DNA from: Capitella teleta | Taxonomy: Eukaryota > Annelida > Polychaeta > Capitellidae | Direction: 5' to 3' | NCBI GenBank assembly: GCA_000328365.1 | Contig: KB308469.1 | Coordinates: 44,574-108,573, forward strand | Length of the DNA: 64,000 nt | Shown: one piece after another, positions 1 through 13,452 of the stretch | Numbering within the stretch: position 1 is the first letter of the stretch | Layout: every line of letters begins with the position of its first letter | The notes under the pieces: model-generated | The model's input: only the letters and a program-made list of their open reading frames with translations | The model's database searches: none | Told to the model about the DNA's origin: nothing | Position numbers and translations under genes: made by a program

Positions 1-997
1 CTCGCCCGATTTATTTAGATCATTGGACTTCATCACGAATTCCTTAATTAATATAGAATATGAACGAGGAAACAACAAATTAAGTTCATGTGGCTGAGTC
101 GCTGTCTGTGATTATCTGTGATATTGAACTAGTAACAGTTTCGTGAGTAAGCGCTGAACGTGTTATTTATGTACGTAGACCATATAATATTATTCAATAA
201 GGCCTACTCATATAGGACTCACAGTATTATGAGTATAGGCAGTCATCCACAAGACTATTCACGGTGACTAGGTCATGAAATATACAGAAATCTAGTAATT
301 CAGTCATGCAACGTATACAGTATGATCAACAGGTCAAGACTGACTCACCAAGTCAGCGACTGTCAGTGTGCACTGACTTACTTAGAGTAACTGACAATTT
401 GACAGTGACATTCATACTGCATTAACTGCTGTCTAATCAGTAGGGCCTATATACTCACTCAGTCACTATCATAATGATGACTATATCATATGATATATGG
501 CTGCGTGACTGTCAAGTCTCAAGTCTGTCACACTCACACTGTGACTGAGTCACTGACGCGTCGTGACAGGAAGTTCAGCTGAATAATACATGCAACGAGA
601 CCTGCGTTTGAATGACCTATACACCTGTGAAAATTATGATTCGTATCTGCACTTCATCGGTTGCCACAATCCCGAACGACAACCTTTTTCACCACTTTCA
701 CATAGCCAAGAGAGCGATAATGGGTCCGTTTAACACTCTCGTTGCTACGACGCGGAACCAGTTGGTGTGACGTCATTTGAATTCAGAACGAGGCATGTTG
801 GCCGGGGGTATATGCGCACCAAAACCGCTTTGAGCAATCCAGTCATATTAACATCCTTGATACCGTAACCATAAATTTTATTGAAAGGGCTAGCGTCACC
901 ATGATACATGCTAAGCATAATGATGATCTGCATACAAATAAATATTCCGTGTGACTCGGTGAGCAGCATGATTTCAGGAATGAGCTCTGATGCTGTG

Positions 998-1034
<37 letters not shown>

Positions 1035-1200
1035 AGTGTCTTCAACCCGTCTCTGATCTCGGAATCTGATGAAGCAGATATGGGATACTTCACTATTTAC
1101 GAATTACTAAAAGTAATTTACATGTTCGTGGTTTAGATTTACGAAACTAACGAGTGATGTTATTGGTTTAGTAATGCTATTGCTGAAGCAATGGTTTTTT
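1..1200. other. AT-rich intergenic DNA, no gene seen
   Basis: No open frame here looks coding. The first bases (ctcgcccgatttattta) match the end of a short dispersed repeat seen again near 26.4, 35.7 and 39.6 kb. A run of about 30 T lies near 1003-1032. The 350-560 stretch is built of many gtcactga/cagtcac-like short words, probably decayed simple repeat. Confidence 0.6.
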
Positions 1201-1234
1201 GGCGAGCGGGTTCTTCGCTGGGGGTCCTCAGTGG

Positions 1235-1832
<598 letters not shown>

Positions 1833-1854
1833 ACCTCTCACTCACTTCAACAAC

Positions 1855-1870
1855 GGCTCTTTTCAGAGCC
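1855..1870 (+). terminator. Histone mRNA 3' stem-loop
   Basis: The sequence ggctcttttcagagcc forms a perfect six-base-pair stem with a four-base loop, flanked by CAAC and ACCA, and starts 22 bp after the stop codon. It matches the metazoan histone 3' processing signal bound by SLBP and used instead of a poly(A) tail. Confidence 0.97.
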
Positions 1871-3377
1871 ACCACTTCCTTCAGAGGTCTTCTTTGTTCA
1901 TAGCAATATTATTGCTTTGGTGCCTTTTGAGAATTGAGAAGCGGGGTGTGTTTTTTTTTTTTTTTTTTTAATGTTTAAGCTTAACGATCAATTTGAATTG
2001 CCCTTTCCCTTAAGTTGCGATTCAATCTCGTTCTGTCATTCAATTTGTTGGTCTAGAGATTCAGCCCACGCCGGACTGCATGATCGTGTCAACTTCAATA
2101 AAATTGCTAAGGAATTTTTATTTAATTGCCTAAACAATGGAAATATATTACCAGGCATAGCAAAACCATTGTAGAAATGAATGGAAATGCTGCTAGTCTT
2201 GGTAATTTGTGATCTGCACTTTAACTCCAAATGCCGTAGCCATAATCTGGGGATGAGCAATAGCTGCATTCTGTAGTCATAATCTGAGGGGATGATGGTT
2301 ACAGGAAATTCGGAAGGGATCTCGTTTTTTGGGGTATTAAGTATCTCGCTTTAACTAAATATGCACAAATATCGAAAGCTTACACGTTAATTAGATTATT
2401 AGCGAAAACCAGAGCAAAGTACGCACAGATTACTGGACAATGAATGATTATAATTATTATTTGATACAACAGTGGTTATCGGCAAACCAAACAATCGATG
2501 CTCTTTTTTTTGTAGCATGGGATGATCATAATGTATCTGGTAACGTTATGATCATTATAGCGCGAATCCGAGAATGTCATTGCGTGAATCACGCAGGACT
2601 TGGTAATCGACAAAAATATATTATTATTCGGAATACTTTGTGGTTTTTAAGTCTGGATTAAGGTACATAAAATATATAAATAGGAGTCTTGGAGCAAGAT
2701 TACGCTTAAATGGCATCTTTGAGAAGTTTATGATCTGTTTGTTGCTGTCTCCAGAAGTGTAGGGCACTGATCATTTAAGATTGTGTACCTTCTGGAATAA
2801 AACATAATTATGGGTAAAACGTGTCGCATAACAACGTCTTGGCCTCAACACCTCCATAGTAACTGGGTAAACAATAATAATTATTGTAAATTGATGAGCA
2901 GTTTTTATTTCAAAAATAAAAGCCGAGACAAAATATCTGGGTTTAAAATATTTGATCAGGATTAATAACATAACATAACCTTGGATAAAATTAAAAACTT
3001 GAACAAAATATAGCATCATTTACTAAACAATGTCTCACTTAATACAAAATTTGGTGACCTTTAAACCTTAAGCGATTCTAATTTTCAATCAATGAAAATT
3101 TTGAGACAAATATTATTATCATTAAAGTATTGAATCCGCATTACCAGACAGGCCAGAATGGATTGGGAGAACATGAATTATTTCACTTGCTGACTCAAAG
3201 AAATATGCAGAAAAAGTATGGCACAATTGAATTAAAAAAAACCAAATATATATATATAAAAATTCACTGGATATATAGAAAACATATAGCGACCTCTGCA
3301 ACCTCTAAAATTCATTGGTTCTCATGGTGAAGCGTTAAGTCCACAGGCCTGGCCTGACTTCAAGCATGAGACAATGT
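1871..3377. other. AT-rich spacer between convergent H3 and kinase genes
   Basis: No convincing coding sequence. A T-run lies near 1950-1968. A possible purine/pyrimidine histone downstream element just after the stem-loop is not clear enough to call. One copy of the window-wide motif CGTTATGAT is at 2544-2552. Confidence 0.55.
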
Positions 3378-6300
3378 TCATCCGGAGGAAAATTCAAAAA
3401 CACGGTTTCTGACCCTCCAATCAAACTGACTGCCGCACGCGTTGCGCACGTACAGCGAACGTTGTCCGTCGATTGCAGCAGGGAAATCGTCCAAGTTCAG
3501 GGTGTTGCCGTTTATATCAGGAGTCTCATGAATGGTGAACATGGGGAACTCACTGTGGATCTGAAAAAATGCATTCTCATTATAATCAGAACGGATGAAT
3601 TTCTTCTTATTTTGGAGAAATTTCAACTTTCACAGTGAAGGATTGGATATTTCAAAGAGGATACAAAACTTCTGCTATATTCGCTGCTACATGAAAATCT
3701 ACTAGGTACATTATATCCACTTTGGCCTCAACTCCAGAAGAATCATCAATCACAAACAAATGCTTTTTCTTTCTTTCATTTTGAGAGAAGTGGCGCCTCA
3801 CCAATCCAGCAGCCTCCCTCACGACCCTCCTCCATGTGCTGTTGGTGTTCATGACGGAATAGGCGATCACTCGATTTGGGTCCTCCATCGAACGGAACTC
3901 AACCACCTCATTGACTACAAACAAAACACAATGATTATGTCATATTTGCTTTTTCAGTTTACCATCGACAAATGCTGGTCTGCTTTGTTGTCTGCTTTCA
4001 TTCAACAACAAGCGAGGAGAGGAACTTTCAGGAGACGCACGTCGGCTGACTGGAGGAAGAGAACGTGAATTATGACACAATTTGAGAAGTAAATTGTGTA
4101 TATTATTATGCCTATGGTAAATAATCAAATAATTATGTTTAGCTGTAATTGTTCTCTCAGGCACTGACTAATACACATGTACATTATATTGTAATAACCT
4201 CAGCGGTGAGCTAACTTGGGTGACTTAACCTCAAGTGACCCTCATAACAAATTAGACAATTTTTACAATCAGAGAAGACTCCTTTCCCACCTTCTCCCTG
4301 AGCTGAGTGATCCAAACCAGGAGGGTTGAAGATGACGGTTTGCATGGAGGAACCTGAAGTGCTTTGGCTGAATATTGACAACTGGGGAAGTTCAGGGGTC
4401 AGCGACATGTAGCTGAGACTGGAAGCAATGGAACTGTCCCTGGAGAGAGCGCCCTCTGGTGGGCTGTAATCGAGCGACGGAGGCCCCGCCACCATGTACA
4501 TCTTGCCGGTGGAATCCTCAACGATCTTCGTTCGCTTTGAGTAATTCTGAGACGTCTGTGTTCCATACGAGCGAGCCATGGACAAGTCCTCAATCTCATC
4601 TCCGATTTCAAGCGCATCATCTTCATAGAAAATATCCAGGTCTGGATAAGGAACTGGGTTCTCTGGGAACGACCTCAGAGGCTGCACTTCCTCCGCATAA
4701 TCCTCCCATTCAAACACACTCAGTTTGGGAAGCTCCAACTCCTCCGCCCTCTCCTCTTCTTCCGCCAGGAGGGTATCTTCCGGAACAGGTATCGAGCGTT
4801 CCGAACTCTGGATGTTTTCGGTGCTGATTTCCCTGCTGATTTCAGTGCTGATTTCGCCGCTGATTTCGCTGCTGATTTCGCTGCTGAAGATACTCTCTGG
4901 GGTTTCAGTGAAATGAGCCGTGAATATTGGATCCGTGATGTGACGTTCTCCTGAGAGGAAATCAAAGAAATGAAGAAGAAAGAGACAGGTTACGCATACT
5001 AAGCAGGTTGAACGCCTTGTGCTGCATGACCTCTCTTGGGTGGGGTCGATCTTTGACCTCCACCCTCCATGCTTGGGTGATGAGGTCAACGACCTCTGAT
5101 GGGAGGCCATCTGGGATGTCCTCCAACGGCGGTGATTTTGTTCCAATCTGCAAAAATTTAGTCACTGAATAAGACATTCTGAATAACGCTATTAGGATAA
5201 TGAAATAGAAGAAAAGTATGAGTCAATTAATTACCGTTATATGGCAGATGGCACTCACAGAAAAACCGGGTGGGAGAATACATGTTTAGGGCAACATAAC
5301 CAAATACTGTAGAACAGGAAATTTTCGCGCCGGATGAATTTTTCTTTATATTCGCGGTCACGATCTTTCTGGGTGATCTTATACTATATGACCCTGAGTT
5401 TGACCGTGAATAATTGGTGACGTGAATAAAGGCCTCAGCCATAAAACCGCAAAATTTGCAGTCCGCGGAAATTTCCAGTTCTACAGTACCGCACCAACTT
5501 AATATAATATAATTTAATTTTTTTCTTTTCCTTAATTGCAATATTAGAATTTAATAATACCTAATACAATTCAACATTGAATGGGGCAAAATAATGATGG
5601 TTCTTTATTTAGTGAAATATTAGACAAACTTTGCAGGCATTTCTTTTGCTTCTTCTCCAAAATTTGAACAAAACAAGAGTCAATAAACTCTTAAATTTCT
5701 ACTTCACAAACTTATTAACTTTATGCTAAAGTTATAACTCAAACGCAATCCATAAGACATGATCAAGGGCATGACGTACCTCACAATGACATTTCTCCAA
5801 CTGCATTAAATGCAGGAAGCAGAGAGAAACAATCAATTCAACAAACATACAACTTTTCAAATCATCAAACTGAGCCAGAAAGCTACAAACTTTGATCACA
5901 GTTCTCAAAAAAAGCAAACAAAAACCGCACTCACGATGTACATGAGCGCTTTGATGCCTTCGAATCTGCGTACCCACGGGGGACATCCAGCCACCGAATG
6001 CACAAACGTGCACACCGCAGCCCACATGTCTGACCGGTGGTCATAGCCGTTGCAGGTGGCCTTCTCGGGTGACCACTGCGTCTGAGCCCCGATCGGAGTC
6101 TCCCCTGGCGCGATCTCTCCCTGATCAGTGCGCTGGGCCAGGCCAAAGTCAATCAAGCGCAGGCCGTAGCTCTCATTGACAATGATGTTGTCCGCTTTGA
6201 TGTCTTCATGCATGATTCCAACTGATTGCAGATACTCGACAATCTTGAGCAGTTGTTGCAGCAGGTGCATGGCCAACCAGGAGTTGAGTTGAATCTGCTC

Positions 6301-7612
6301 ATCAATCAGTTCTTGGAGGGTTGAGCCTGAAAGTGGATGCAATTTCCGTGACAATCAATTACCAACATGACATAGTACAGTGAGATAATGCAGCTGTTTC
6401 CATGGGAATGGGAAGAGGCCGAATTAAATGAGGCCAGACAACGCAGTACTGTGCTCACCGTGAATGTACTCCATGAATAAGTTGACCATGGAGTTACGCC
6501 GATCAAAGGTCGCTCCGCACATTTTCACGATGAACGGATGAGAGAGGGAGGCGAGAATGGTGAACTCATCCGATTCAACCCGGGATATGTGAATCTGCGA
6601 GGACATTGTTTTTATGCAGCGAAGAATTTGTTTTTTCTCAATGAATTTGTTTTCTCAAAATGGAACCACAAAAAATTTCCTGAATAATATTTAAAGTAGC
6701 TAGGAAATGAGAGAGAATTATGAAACACATTTTTATGCAATCAAGATTTACGAGATTCGGAATTATAAAGCACTTCTATTGCAATTAAATAGGACAGGTG
6801 GTGGCTGAGTCAAGAGGATCACCTGCTTGACGCAGAATATGGACTGTGACTGGATGTCTGTCGCCACATACGCTGTTGCAGACACTCCGCTGCCGAGCGC
6901 AGATCCCAGCATCCACTGCGTCTTCTCATCATAACATCCACCCACAATCTTCATTCTCTGTAAGATTCATCAATTACGCATTCTGCTCAGCATCGTAAGC
7001 ACCACTGACTTTGTGATCAAAGATGATTCCCTCGGTTTCTCCGTCCTGAACATCAAGCCCTTTGTGTTGGTAGTCGTCCTTTATCTTCTCCCATTTCTTT
7101 AGCATTGGGTGCAGTTCCCTCGCTTCTCCATACCGCACGCAGTTCTCCTTGCGCAGCACCAGGGGCGTCTTCAGAACGAGGCCAGAGCGCAGAGGATTAC
7201 GAGTGCCCAGCAAGGGCAGACTGGGCACTACGAAAGCGGGAGCAGGAAGCTCATCAGGGACCACGATCGGGGAGCGATCCGTGAATTCCTCCACGACCGA
7301 CGGGATTTCATGAACGTCGCAGTTATCCGGGACAGGAAAGGAGGCGGGGAAACGAGAGGCGACTGCTGATCTCAACTCCTCGTCAGTAGAGATGTTGGTG
7401 TACGGGGCACAGAAGCACTTCTTCACGCGGCACAGCGCGATGTGCTGCGTGAGCAACTGCAGCATCGTGCCACAAGTGCTGCATTTGTTGATTTGTTTTT
7501 GGCACCGTGCCGGGTGCTTCATGATGGAGAGCAGGGACGTGCTGATGTCGTCTCCCGAAATGCTCCCACCCGGGTCCAAATCACGAAGCGAGTTATTGTT
7601 GTCCAGGGATAA
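3378..7612 (-). CDS. NIK/MAP3K8-like kinase with TAZ-like zinc finger
   Basis: Predicted MAP3K of the NIK (MAP3K14)/Tpl2 (MAP3K8) branch, which acts upstream of NF-kB or MAPK signalling. Exons from the 5' side: 7612-7010, 6957-6823, 6594-6459, 6326-5935, 5147-5000, 4950-4291, 3914-3703 and 3560-3378. All phases agree and they total 823 codons with the stop. The first listed exon has a cysteine/histidine finger at about 7520-7400 that fits half a TAZ finger (H-x3-C, C-x2-C, H-x3-C-x4-C). The kinase domain has the loop GSALGSGVSATAYVATD, lysine in CVKQ, HED in place of HRD followed by KADN, DFG, and a C-lobe with GCPPWVRRFEG and PPLEDIP. Human NIK has HGD and MAP3K8 HHD at that site, so loss of the Arg is a family trait. 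An acidic ELELP segment, then GPPSLDY (like the MAP3K8 C-terminus), then a last domain ending FDWRVRNRVFEF (like NIK) follow. The start codon must lie further upstream; the 7612 boundary is the phase-compatible acceptor. Confidence 0.85.
5305..5488. mobile_element. Short MITE in kinase intron, TA-flanked inverted repeats
   Basis: About 184 bp including TA at both sides. The ends are inverted copies: tactgtagaacaggaaattt at the left and, read backwards, tactgtagaactggaaattt at the right, with GC-rich ttcgcg / ccgcgg next to them. TA flanks suggest a Tc1/mariner-type non-autonomous element. It sits in the kinase intron between exons 5147-5000 and 6326-5935. Confidence 0.75.
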
Positions 7613-8076
7613 CTGGAACCAAGGAGATGACTTGACTTCTGAATGAACTAAATTTAATGAATGTAGGTCAAACAGAATTCACAAATGAAGAGAGGACCCT
7701 GGCTTTGAGGGGCAATTGGGTTGCAATGAATACGCAATATTACAGGAGTCATTGCACCATGGAGCAGGAATACGACTATCATTAGGGGGAAAAATTACTT
7801 AAAACGCAATGCTATTCCATCGCAAGATATTATTCCCCTCCCAAAATGTTATAATTAAAGCCTCCCTCAGTGTGTACAATTATGCCCATTTAATATGTAA
7901 GTAGAAATGAGAATAGAGAAAAGAAAAAAGATATGACATTAAGAAAGAGAAAAGAAAAGAGAAAAAAAATTGATCCAAGAAAGAAAACACAGACAAGAAA
8001 GAAAAGACCATCAGAGTTTAAAATCTGCTCCAAAACAAGAAAAAGAAATCTTTTTTTGTTAGGTGATCGAAGGGAG

Positions 8077-8541
8077 TTTGGCTTTTTTTGATTGGCCGCC
8101 ACAGCCGTTTGGCTTATTTTGATTGGCCGCCACAGCCGTTTGGCTTATTTTGATTGGCCGCCACAGCCGTTTGGCTTATTTTGATTGGCCGCCACAGCCG
8201 TTTGGCTTATTTTGATTGGCCGCCACAGCCGTTTGGCTTATTTTGATTGGCCGCCACAGCCGTTTGGCTTTTTTTGATTGGCCGCCACAGCCGTTTGGCT
8301 TATTTTGATTGGCCGCCACAGCCGTTTGGCTTTTTTTGATTGGCCGCCACAGCCGTTTGGCTTATTTTGATTGGCCGCCACAGCCGTTTGGCTTTTTTTG
8401 ATTGGCCGCCACAGCCGTTTGGCTTTTTTTGATTGGCCGCCACAGCCGTTTGGCTTATTTTGATTGGCCGCCACAGCCGTTTGGCTTATTTTGATTGGCC
8501 GCCACAGCCGTTTGGCTTTTTTTGATTGGCCGCCACAGCCA
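8077..8541. repeat. 15-copy 31-bp minisatellite with CCAAT box per unit
   Basis: Unit tttggcttWttttgattggc followed by cgccacagccg, 31 bp. The attggccgcc word occurs at 8091, 8122, 8153 and so on to 8525, always exactly 31 bp apart, giving 15 units. The main variable site is one A/T base; reading along the + strand it is T A A A A A T A T A T T A A T. The last unit also has one change (cagccattt). Three units equal 31 codons, so partly open frames appear but there is no sign they are translated. It lies in the predicted intron between exons 8707-8555 and 7612-7010 of the kinase gene. Confidence 0.97.
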
Positions 8542-8554
8542 TTTGGTAGCTCAC

Positions 8555-9307
8555 ATTGCCAATAATGGCTGGAAACGGGTCAATGTTTTGCGTAGTTTTG
8601 GCAATCCGTTTGATCCGACGGCCTTTAGGATTGAATGGGGGCGCGGATGCCGCCCCCTCCTCCTCATCGTCCTGTAATTCCTGTTCGTCATTATCTGCAT
8701 GACCCCTCTGCAGGAAAAATGGGGTTGTAATTAAGAGGAAAACTTAATGCTGTCTCATTAGGACAATTTGTATGAGGCACCTGACTGCGATGATCATGAT
8801 TGCCGTCAATTCCTCCTCCTCCTCCTCCAGTGTATCCATGAGAGGGACCTCCTTCTCCAGAATGGTCAGGATTTGCGCTACTTCCGTCCTTAGCACAATT
8901 ACGTGCCAGTAACTCTGTGCCAACCGTTAAATCAATTTTGAAAGCTATGAGTGAAAAAGAAATACTAATTTTATTCACATGCAATTTAAGACAAACTTGA
9001 CAAGTCCGCAGTATCTTCAGGAGCACTGACCACTTTCAGAGATTCTCCGGAAACATGCTGATGTTCAAATTCCAAGGAATCAGCTTCAAAATTACTTATG
9101 TGATCTTCTGAAATTCCTGAGTCAACCGTTTCCATGACGACGTCTTCGTCTTTCAGTGGAGATTGGTGATCTCTGGGGCTGTCGTCACTCGCAAGTTCTG
9201 ATTCCTGTTTTTCACACATCTTCAGCCGAACTTTCTGTATGAAGTGCATGATAGGCTGCTTGGTCTCCCAGGACTTTTGATCGAAGGCCTTCTTCATGGC
9301 CAATAGG
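8555..9307 (-). CDS. Probable upstream exons of the NIK-like kinase gene
   Basis: Three exon-like blocks with good splice sites and consistent phase: 9307-8997 (or to 9027), 8944-8781 and 8707-8555. Acceptors are ctgtttgcag, tttcactcatag and atttttcctgcag; donors include CAG/gtgcct and AAT/gtgagc. The peptide starts LLAMKKAFDQKSWETKQPIM, has an acidic stretch with ETVDSGISED, a Gly run (YTGGGGGGID), then EEEGAASAPPFNPKGRR and ends PFPAIIGN. The last donor is phase 0 and joins in frame to the acceptor at 7612, across a 942-bp intron holding the minisatellite. I recognise no domain. The first exon with the initiator Met was not found. The blocks could instead be a separate small gene reading through 8554 to a stop inside the minisatellite. 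Confidence 0.5.
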
Positions 9308-11386
9308 CTGCAAACAGAAGCATGGGTAATTTAAACATGGAGTCATGCTACTCGAGGCTGGAAAATTCCCACTCATCAAATAAGAAGATCTCGCATGGTA
9401 CATGTATTGAATCTCATTGTATTCAGGGATTCCTATTCTATTGTCATCGGAAAGCAAATTAAGTGGAGAGCAGCTGAGAAATTGCGTGATTAGTTAATTA
9501 ACTGCATTCATACATACATACATTTTGACAGCATTTCACACTCTATCTAGAGCTGTGTTGCTAAGTGTTCCAAGCGAATCAACTGATGATGATTCGCATT
9601 CTGATGTCAACACATGATAACTCTCAAATACATGTAAAATCATCTCAAATAGTCCAGAAGCTTCAAAAAGGAGGAGGGGGGGTTGGAGGTGGAACCGGAC
9701 AAAATTGCAACAGAATTTATATTTATTAGACCCGATGCAGAATTGGAAGCTGCAAATCAGCAAAATACCTAAAATTGGGTAAGAAATCAGGTCATGGGGT
9801 AAAAAAAAAAAGGGTTTAATGTGTATCTTAAAGGTATCATTTATGACTATGGTAGAACCAATATTAACCATGGTTATTGTGCCCAAAATGTTGAATAGGT
9901 CTCACTCTCAGGGAATCATCCAGTATAGCATGTAATTTCCCACTATTTTTTTAATCCTAGAGGAAAAACTAGTTCTGAGACATTGATTTCGAAACCCTGA
10001 CCTCGCATCGATCTTCACCCATATTGTCAAACTATTTATAGATAACGGCTTGCAGCTTACATCAGATTAGAGCCCACAAAATAAAGAATACGTGCAAATC
10101 AAATATATTGAACACATAGTTAACAATACTGGAACAAAATCCAAATTACTTACCCCTAAATGCTGACTCAGGCTAATGTTTTATTTTAAATTGTCATATT
10201 TCTAGAATTAAAATGCACTGAATAATACATAGTCATTTAGTATCATAATCTATCGTTTTTATTGAATTTTGTCTCCAATAATTAAAACTAATTGTAATTT
10301 GTAACCCCGTATCAGGTTTACCCCCATTAATCCAGTTCATTTGGGATTTGACCTGGACAGATTTGCAACATAATTAATATTTTTGATGTTCCTTTTACAA
10401 ACCAAACAGCTGAACATCATATCAAAAATCCGCTAGAATCTGTGTCGCAAAAAGTACCTGAAACTGCCATTTAAATTTTCATCTTCAGGTGAATTTGGCG
10501 ATATTGTTTTTTGGCAAATTTAAAAGCATATTATTCTTGCATATGATGCTCGTACATAATCCATATATCGGCTTTAGATTGTGTAGTTAAAATATTATGT
10601 TTAATCAGATTAATTGTTGAAATATACAAGAAAAACTTCTTCTCAGAGATCCATTTCAACACTTGGTCCTCACATTTGCATTTTTATCTCAAGATGTATT
10701 GTATATAGAGGCTTGAAATTTTCAGTAAATGATAGTCCGTCTAATTACGCATATATCCATGTTAACATAGTAAAGATAGTTATGGAAACAAATAAATAAT
10801 TGCAAAATTCCTTACCACATAATTATCTTATATATAATAATTTATGTTGCAATTTTGTCCAGGTGAAACCCTTTATTGAATGGACTAAAATATATACACA
10901 TTTTATTGATCGAGATAGTTGAGTTGGGAAAAAACCCAACGGAAAAACCAATGGATAAGTTAGAAGACATTTTGCCCACATACAAAACAACAACTGCATA
11001 CCTGACTTAAAAGAGGATTAATAACTATTATACGGTACATGGAAATGTACCGACTCCTTAGTGAGGATTTCTCTTTCTGCTCAAATTTTTTCTATTGATG
11101 ACGCCACCCAACAAATACGACGAGGGAGGAGTTCAACTCCCTCTTAAATTCCTTATGCGGTGACTGTTTGGTTTGGTTTTCACTTTTTATCTCTCTTCTC
11201 GTTCTTTCTTATATGAATATTTTGTACTTGGAGCATATATTTCATGAAAAAAAAAAAAAAAACAATTTTTTTTTAACCATTTACACGGTTGGAAGGACTT
11301 ACCTCTTAGGATCCGGACAAGGGTCAGGGTGCTTAACAGAACCAAGAACTTCTTTCTTTTCCAAAATTGGTCGGTTTTTTGTCCTG

Positions 11387-11419
<33 letters not shown>

Positions 11420-13440
11420 ATTCTTATTTTTTAATTGAGTAAACATGATATCAAAATAATCCAGGGCATTTGTTTCTGGAAATTAAAAAAAAGATGACGA
11501 ACTGGCGAAATATAATTGATGAAATGAATACCCAAAATTTGGATTACATCTTATAATAATTTTAACAGTGTCCCAATGCTTATTTGCTCGTTAGTGCACG
11601 TACGTACCATGGGGTATCCATGAGTTTCTTGACCGGAGCGCCTATGCAGCTCTCGATCTTGACTGCTGCGACCCGGGGTCTCAAGCCGATTTTGGTGACC
11701 ATTGAAATGGGTTAGAACTTCCAACCACTGCAAGGAAAAGAGTTGCGTCATGAATTGGGTCGTGTTTATTTGTCCTCTTTTTTTTTCCCACCCATGGGAT
11801 GCAAGATTTTAATGAAATTTGATCAAATTCAGTTTTAGTTTTCTTAGTATCACATTTATGTTAAATGTATTATTTATATCCCACAAAGTCGCGTTCATAA
11901 AAATTAATTCGACCATTCATTGCTTATTCATTCAATTTTATAGATTTAATTTTAATTTATTTATTTATTAAAATTCATGACATAAAAATGGCAATTAACA
12001 GTGAATAATAACATTGCTGACAAAGCCAACGTGTGTTAATTGACGAATAAATAACAAGGCCACTTTTTCGCTTTTGTGAAGCGAATTATCCACCAAAGTG
12101 TTAGTTTAAAGAACCAAATAAACTAATTTATTCCATGGGTAAATTCATTTAAAACTAATTAAGGCTCCCAATTCGTAGTTTTGACCTTATTGCGATTCTA
12201 TGGATTGAGAGACTTTTGGAGACTCGAATACGCAATCATAACGCTCGCGTCGAACGGGAAGGGGGGGGGGAGGATTGGTCTGCACTGCTTTTGGCGCCAA
12301 AACAACCCCAGACTCCTTAGGAACCTCTGGACAGAGCTGACCAAAGGAAAAGTTCTGAATTTCGCCGAAGATTCCTGGCCTAATGATTATCACCAGCTAT
12401 AATGACACTGCAACTCAATACGAAATAGAAAATATAGTCCTCACGATGATCGGATGGATGTCTTCTTACATGGAAGAATCCACACACTTCTAGAACAGAT
12501 GAGAACGTTCGCTTTTATTAACGGAGGGGAGGGGAGGAGGGGGAGACAGGTAGCGCAACCAATCAGCAATCCACACACCGACTTCATAGCTGATTATGTA
12601 TGCAGAGTGGGAAATTTTAGGCTCGTACTTTCGTTTTCAGGGTTCGGGGGTTCAGGCGTCTCCATAGCAACACCGAAGCAAAGGTCTACGTTCTTGCGCC
12701 AACCAATCAGCAGAAGTTGGAATTTGGCACAGATCCAATCAAAAACACCGATTAATGTATACAACCATGAAAGTATTGGTGGGTTTAATAGTGAAGTAAA
12801 AAGAACATTATTTTAAGATAAATGTGTCATATGTACTCTATTATATCTTGCACTAAACCATTAGGGCTCTGAATTCATGATTGGCTGATGAAACGACATT
12901 TCCGTGAACCAGGAGTTCATTCAATTGATACAGACTACCGTTAAGGAGTATATTTCACTACATCGTATTAATGTGATAATCTGTATTGTATTATCGTGAT
13001 ATTGTATTGTATTGTGTTATCTGTGATTATATGTAATGCAACAAACACGCATTTGTAAATAAAAATCTGACTAAGATAACTGGAGCTTATTTATTCACTT
13101 TTAGAAGCAGGGTGGCGCATCAAAACATCGTGCATGTGATTCTAGGTCAATGAGCGACTTCGTTGCATATCATTATTATATATTATGATAAACAGCAAAA
13201 GATGTTTTTCGCGGAAATAGGTCAACGACTGTTCGGGAAGGAATTGAGAGCACACAGAATTATGCACAGAAGTTACTATGTCCATTACGCGATTGCAAAA
13301 AGGTCAACGGCTGAGATCTGTGAGCAGAAACTAAAATTAATGATGCATATTGGAAAAAAAAATAATTACATACCAGAATATTTCAAATTAAAAGCGTCAA
13401 TTTTCAGTAACAAGTAAACAGAGTAGAATGTTAAGTGCAG
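9308..13440. other. Gene-free AT-rich region with scattered repeats
   Basis: No coding signal was recognised apart from a possible missing first exon of the kinase gene just above 9307. Poly(A) runs lie near 11250 and 11385-11417. The stretch 12,530-12,730 holds two close copies of accaatcagca (near 12,559 and 12,701), like an NF-Y-rich promoter, but no gene could be attached to it. Confidence 0.5.
10331..10884. mobile_element. Possible non-autonomous DNA element, ~45-bp inverted ends
   Basis: The left end (tccagttcatttgggatttg, then acctggacagatttgcaaca) and the reverse complement of the right end (tccattcaataaagggtttc, then acctggacaaaattgcaaca) match over about 45 bp with small differences. 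A related half-copy, ggacaaaattgcaaca, is near 9696. The interior is AT-rich with no frame of note. No clear target duplication is visible. Confidence 0.5.
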
Positions 13441-13452
13441 CCCTACTCTATG

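Noticed and set aside
8238-8474. Open frame with MAANQNKPNGCGGQSK repeats
   Set aside because: It is a translation of the 31-bp minisatellite. All three frames read similarly and it lacks splice or start context.
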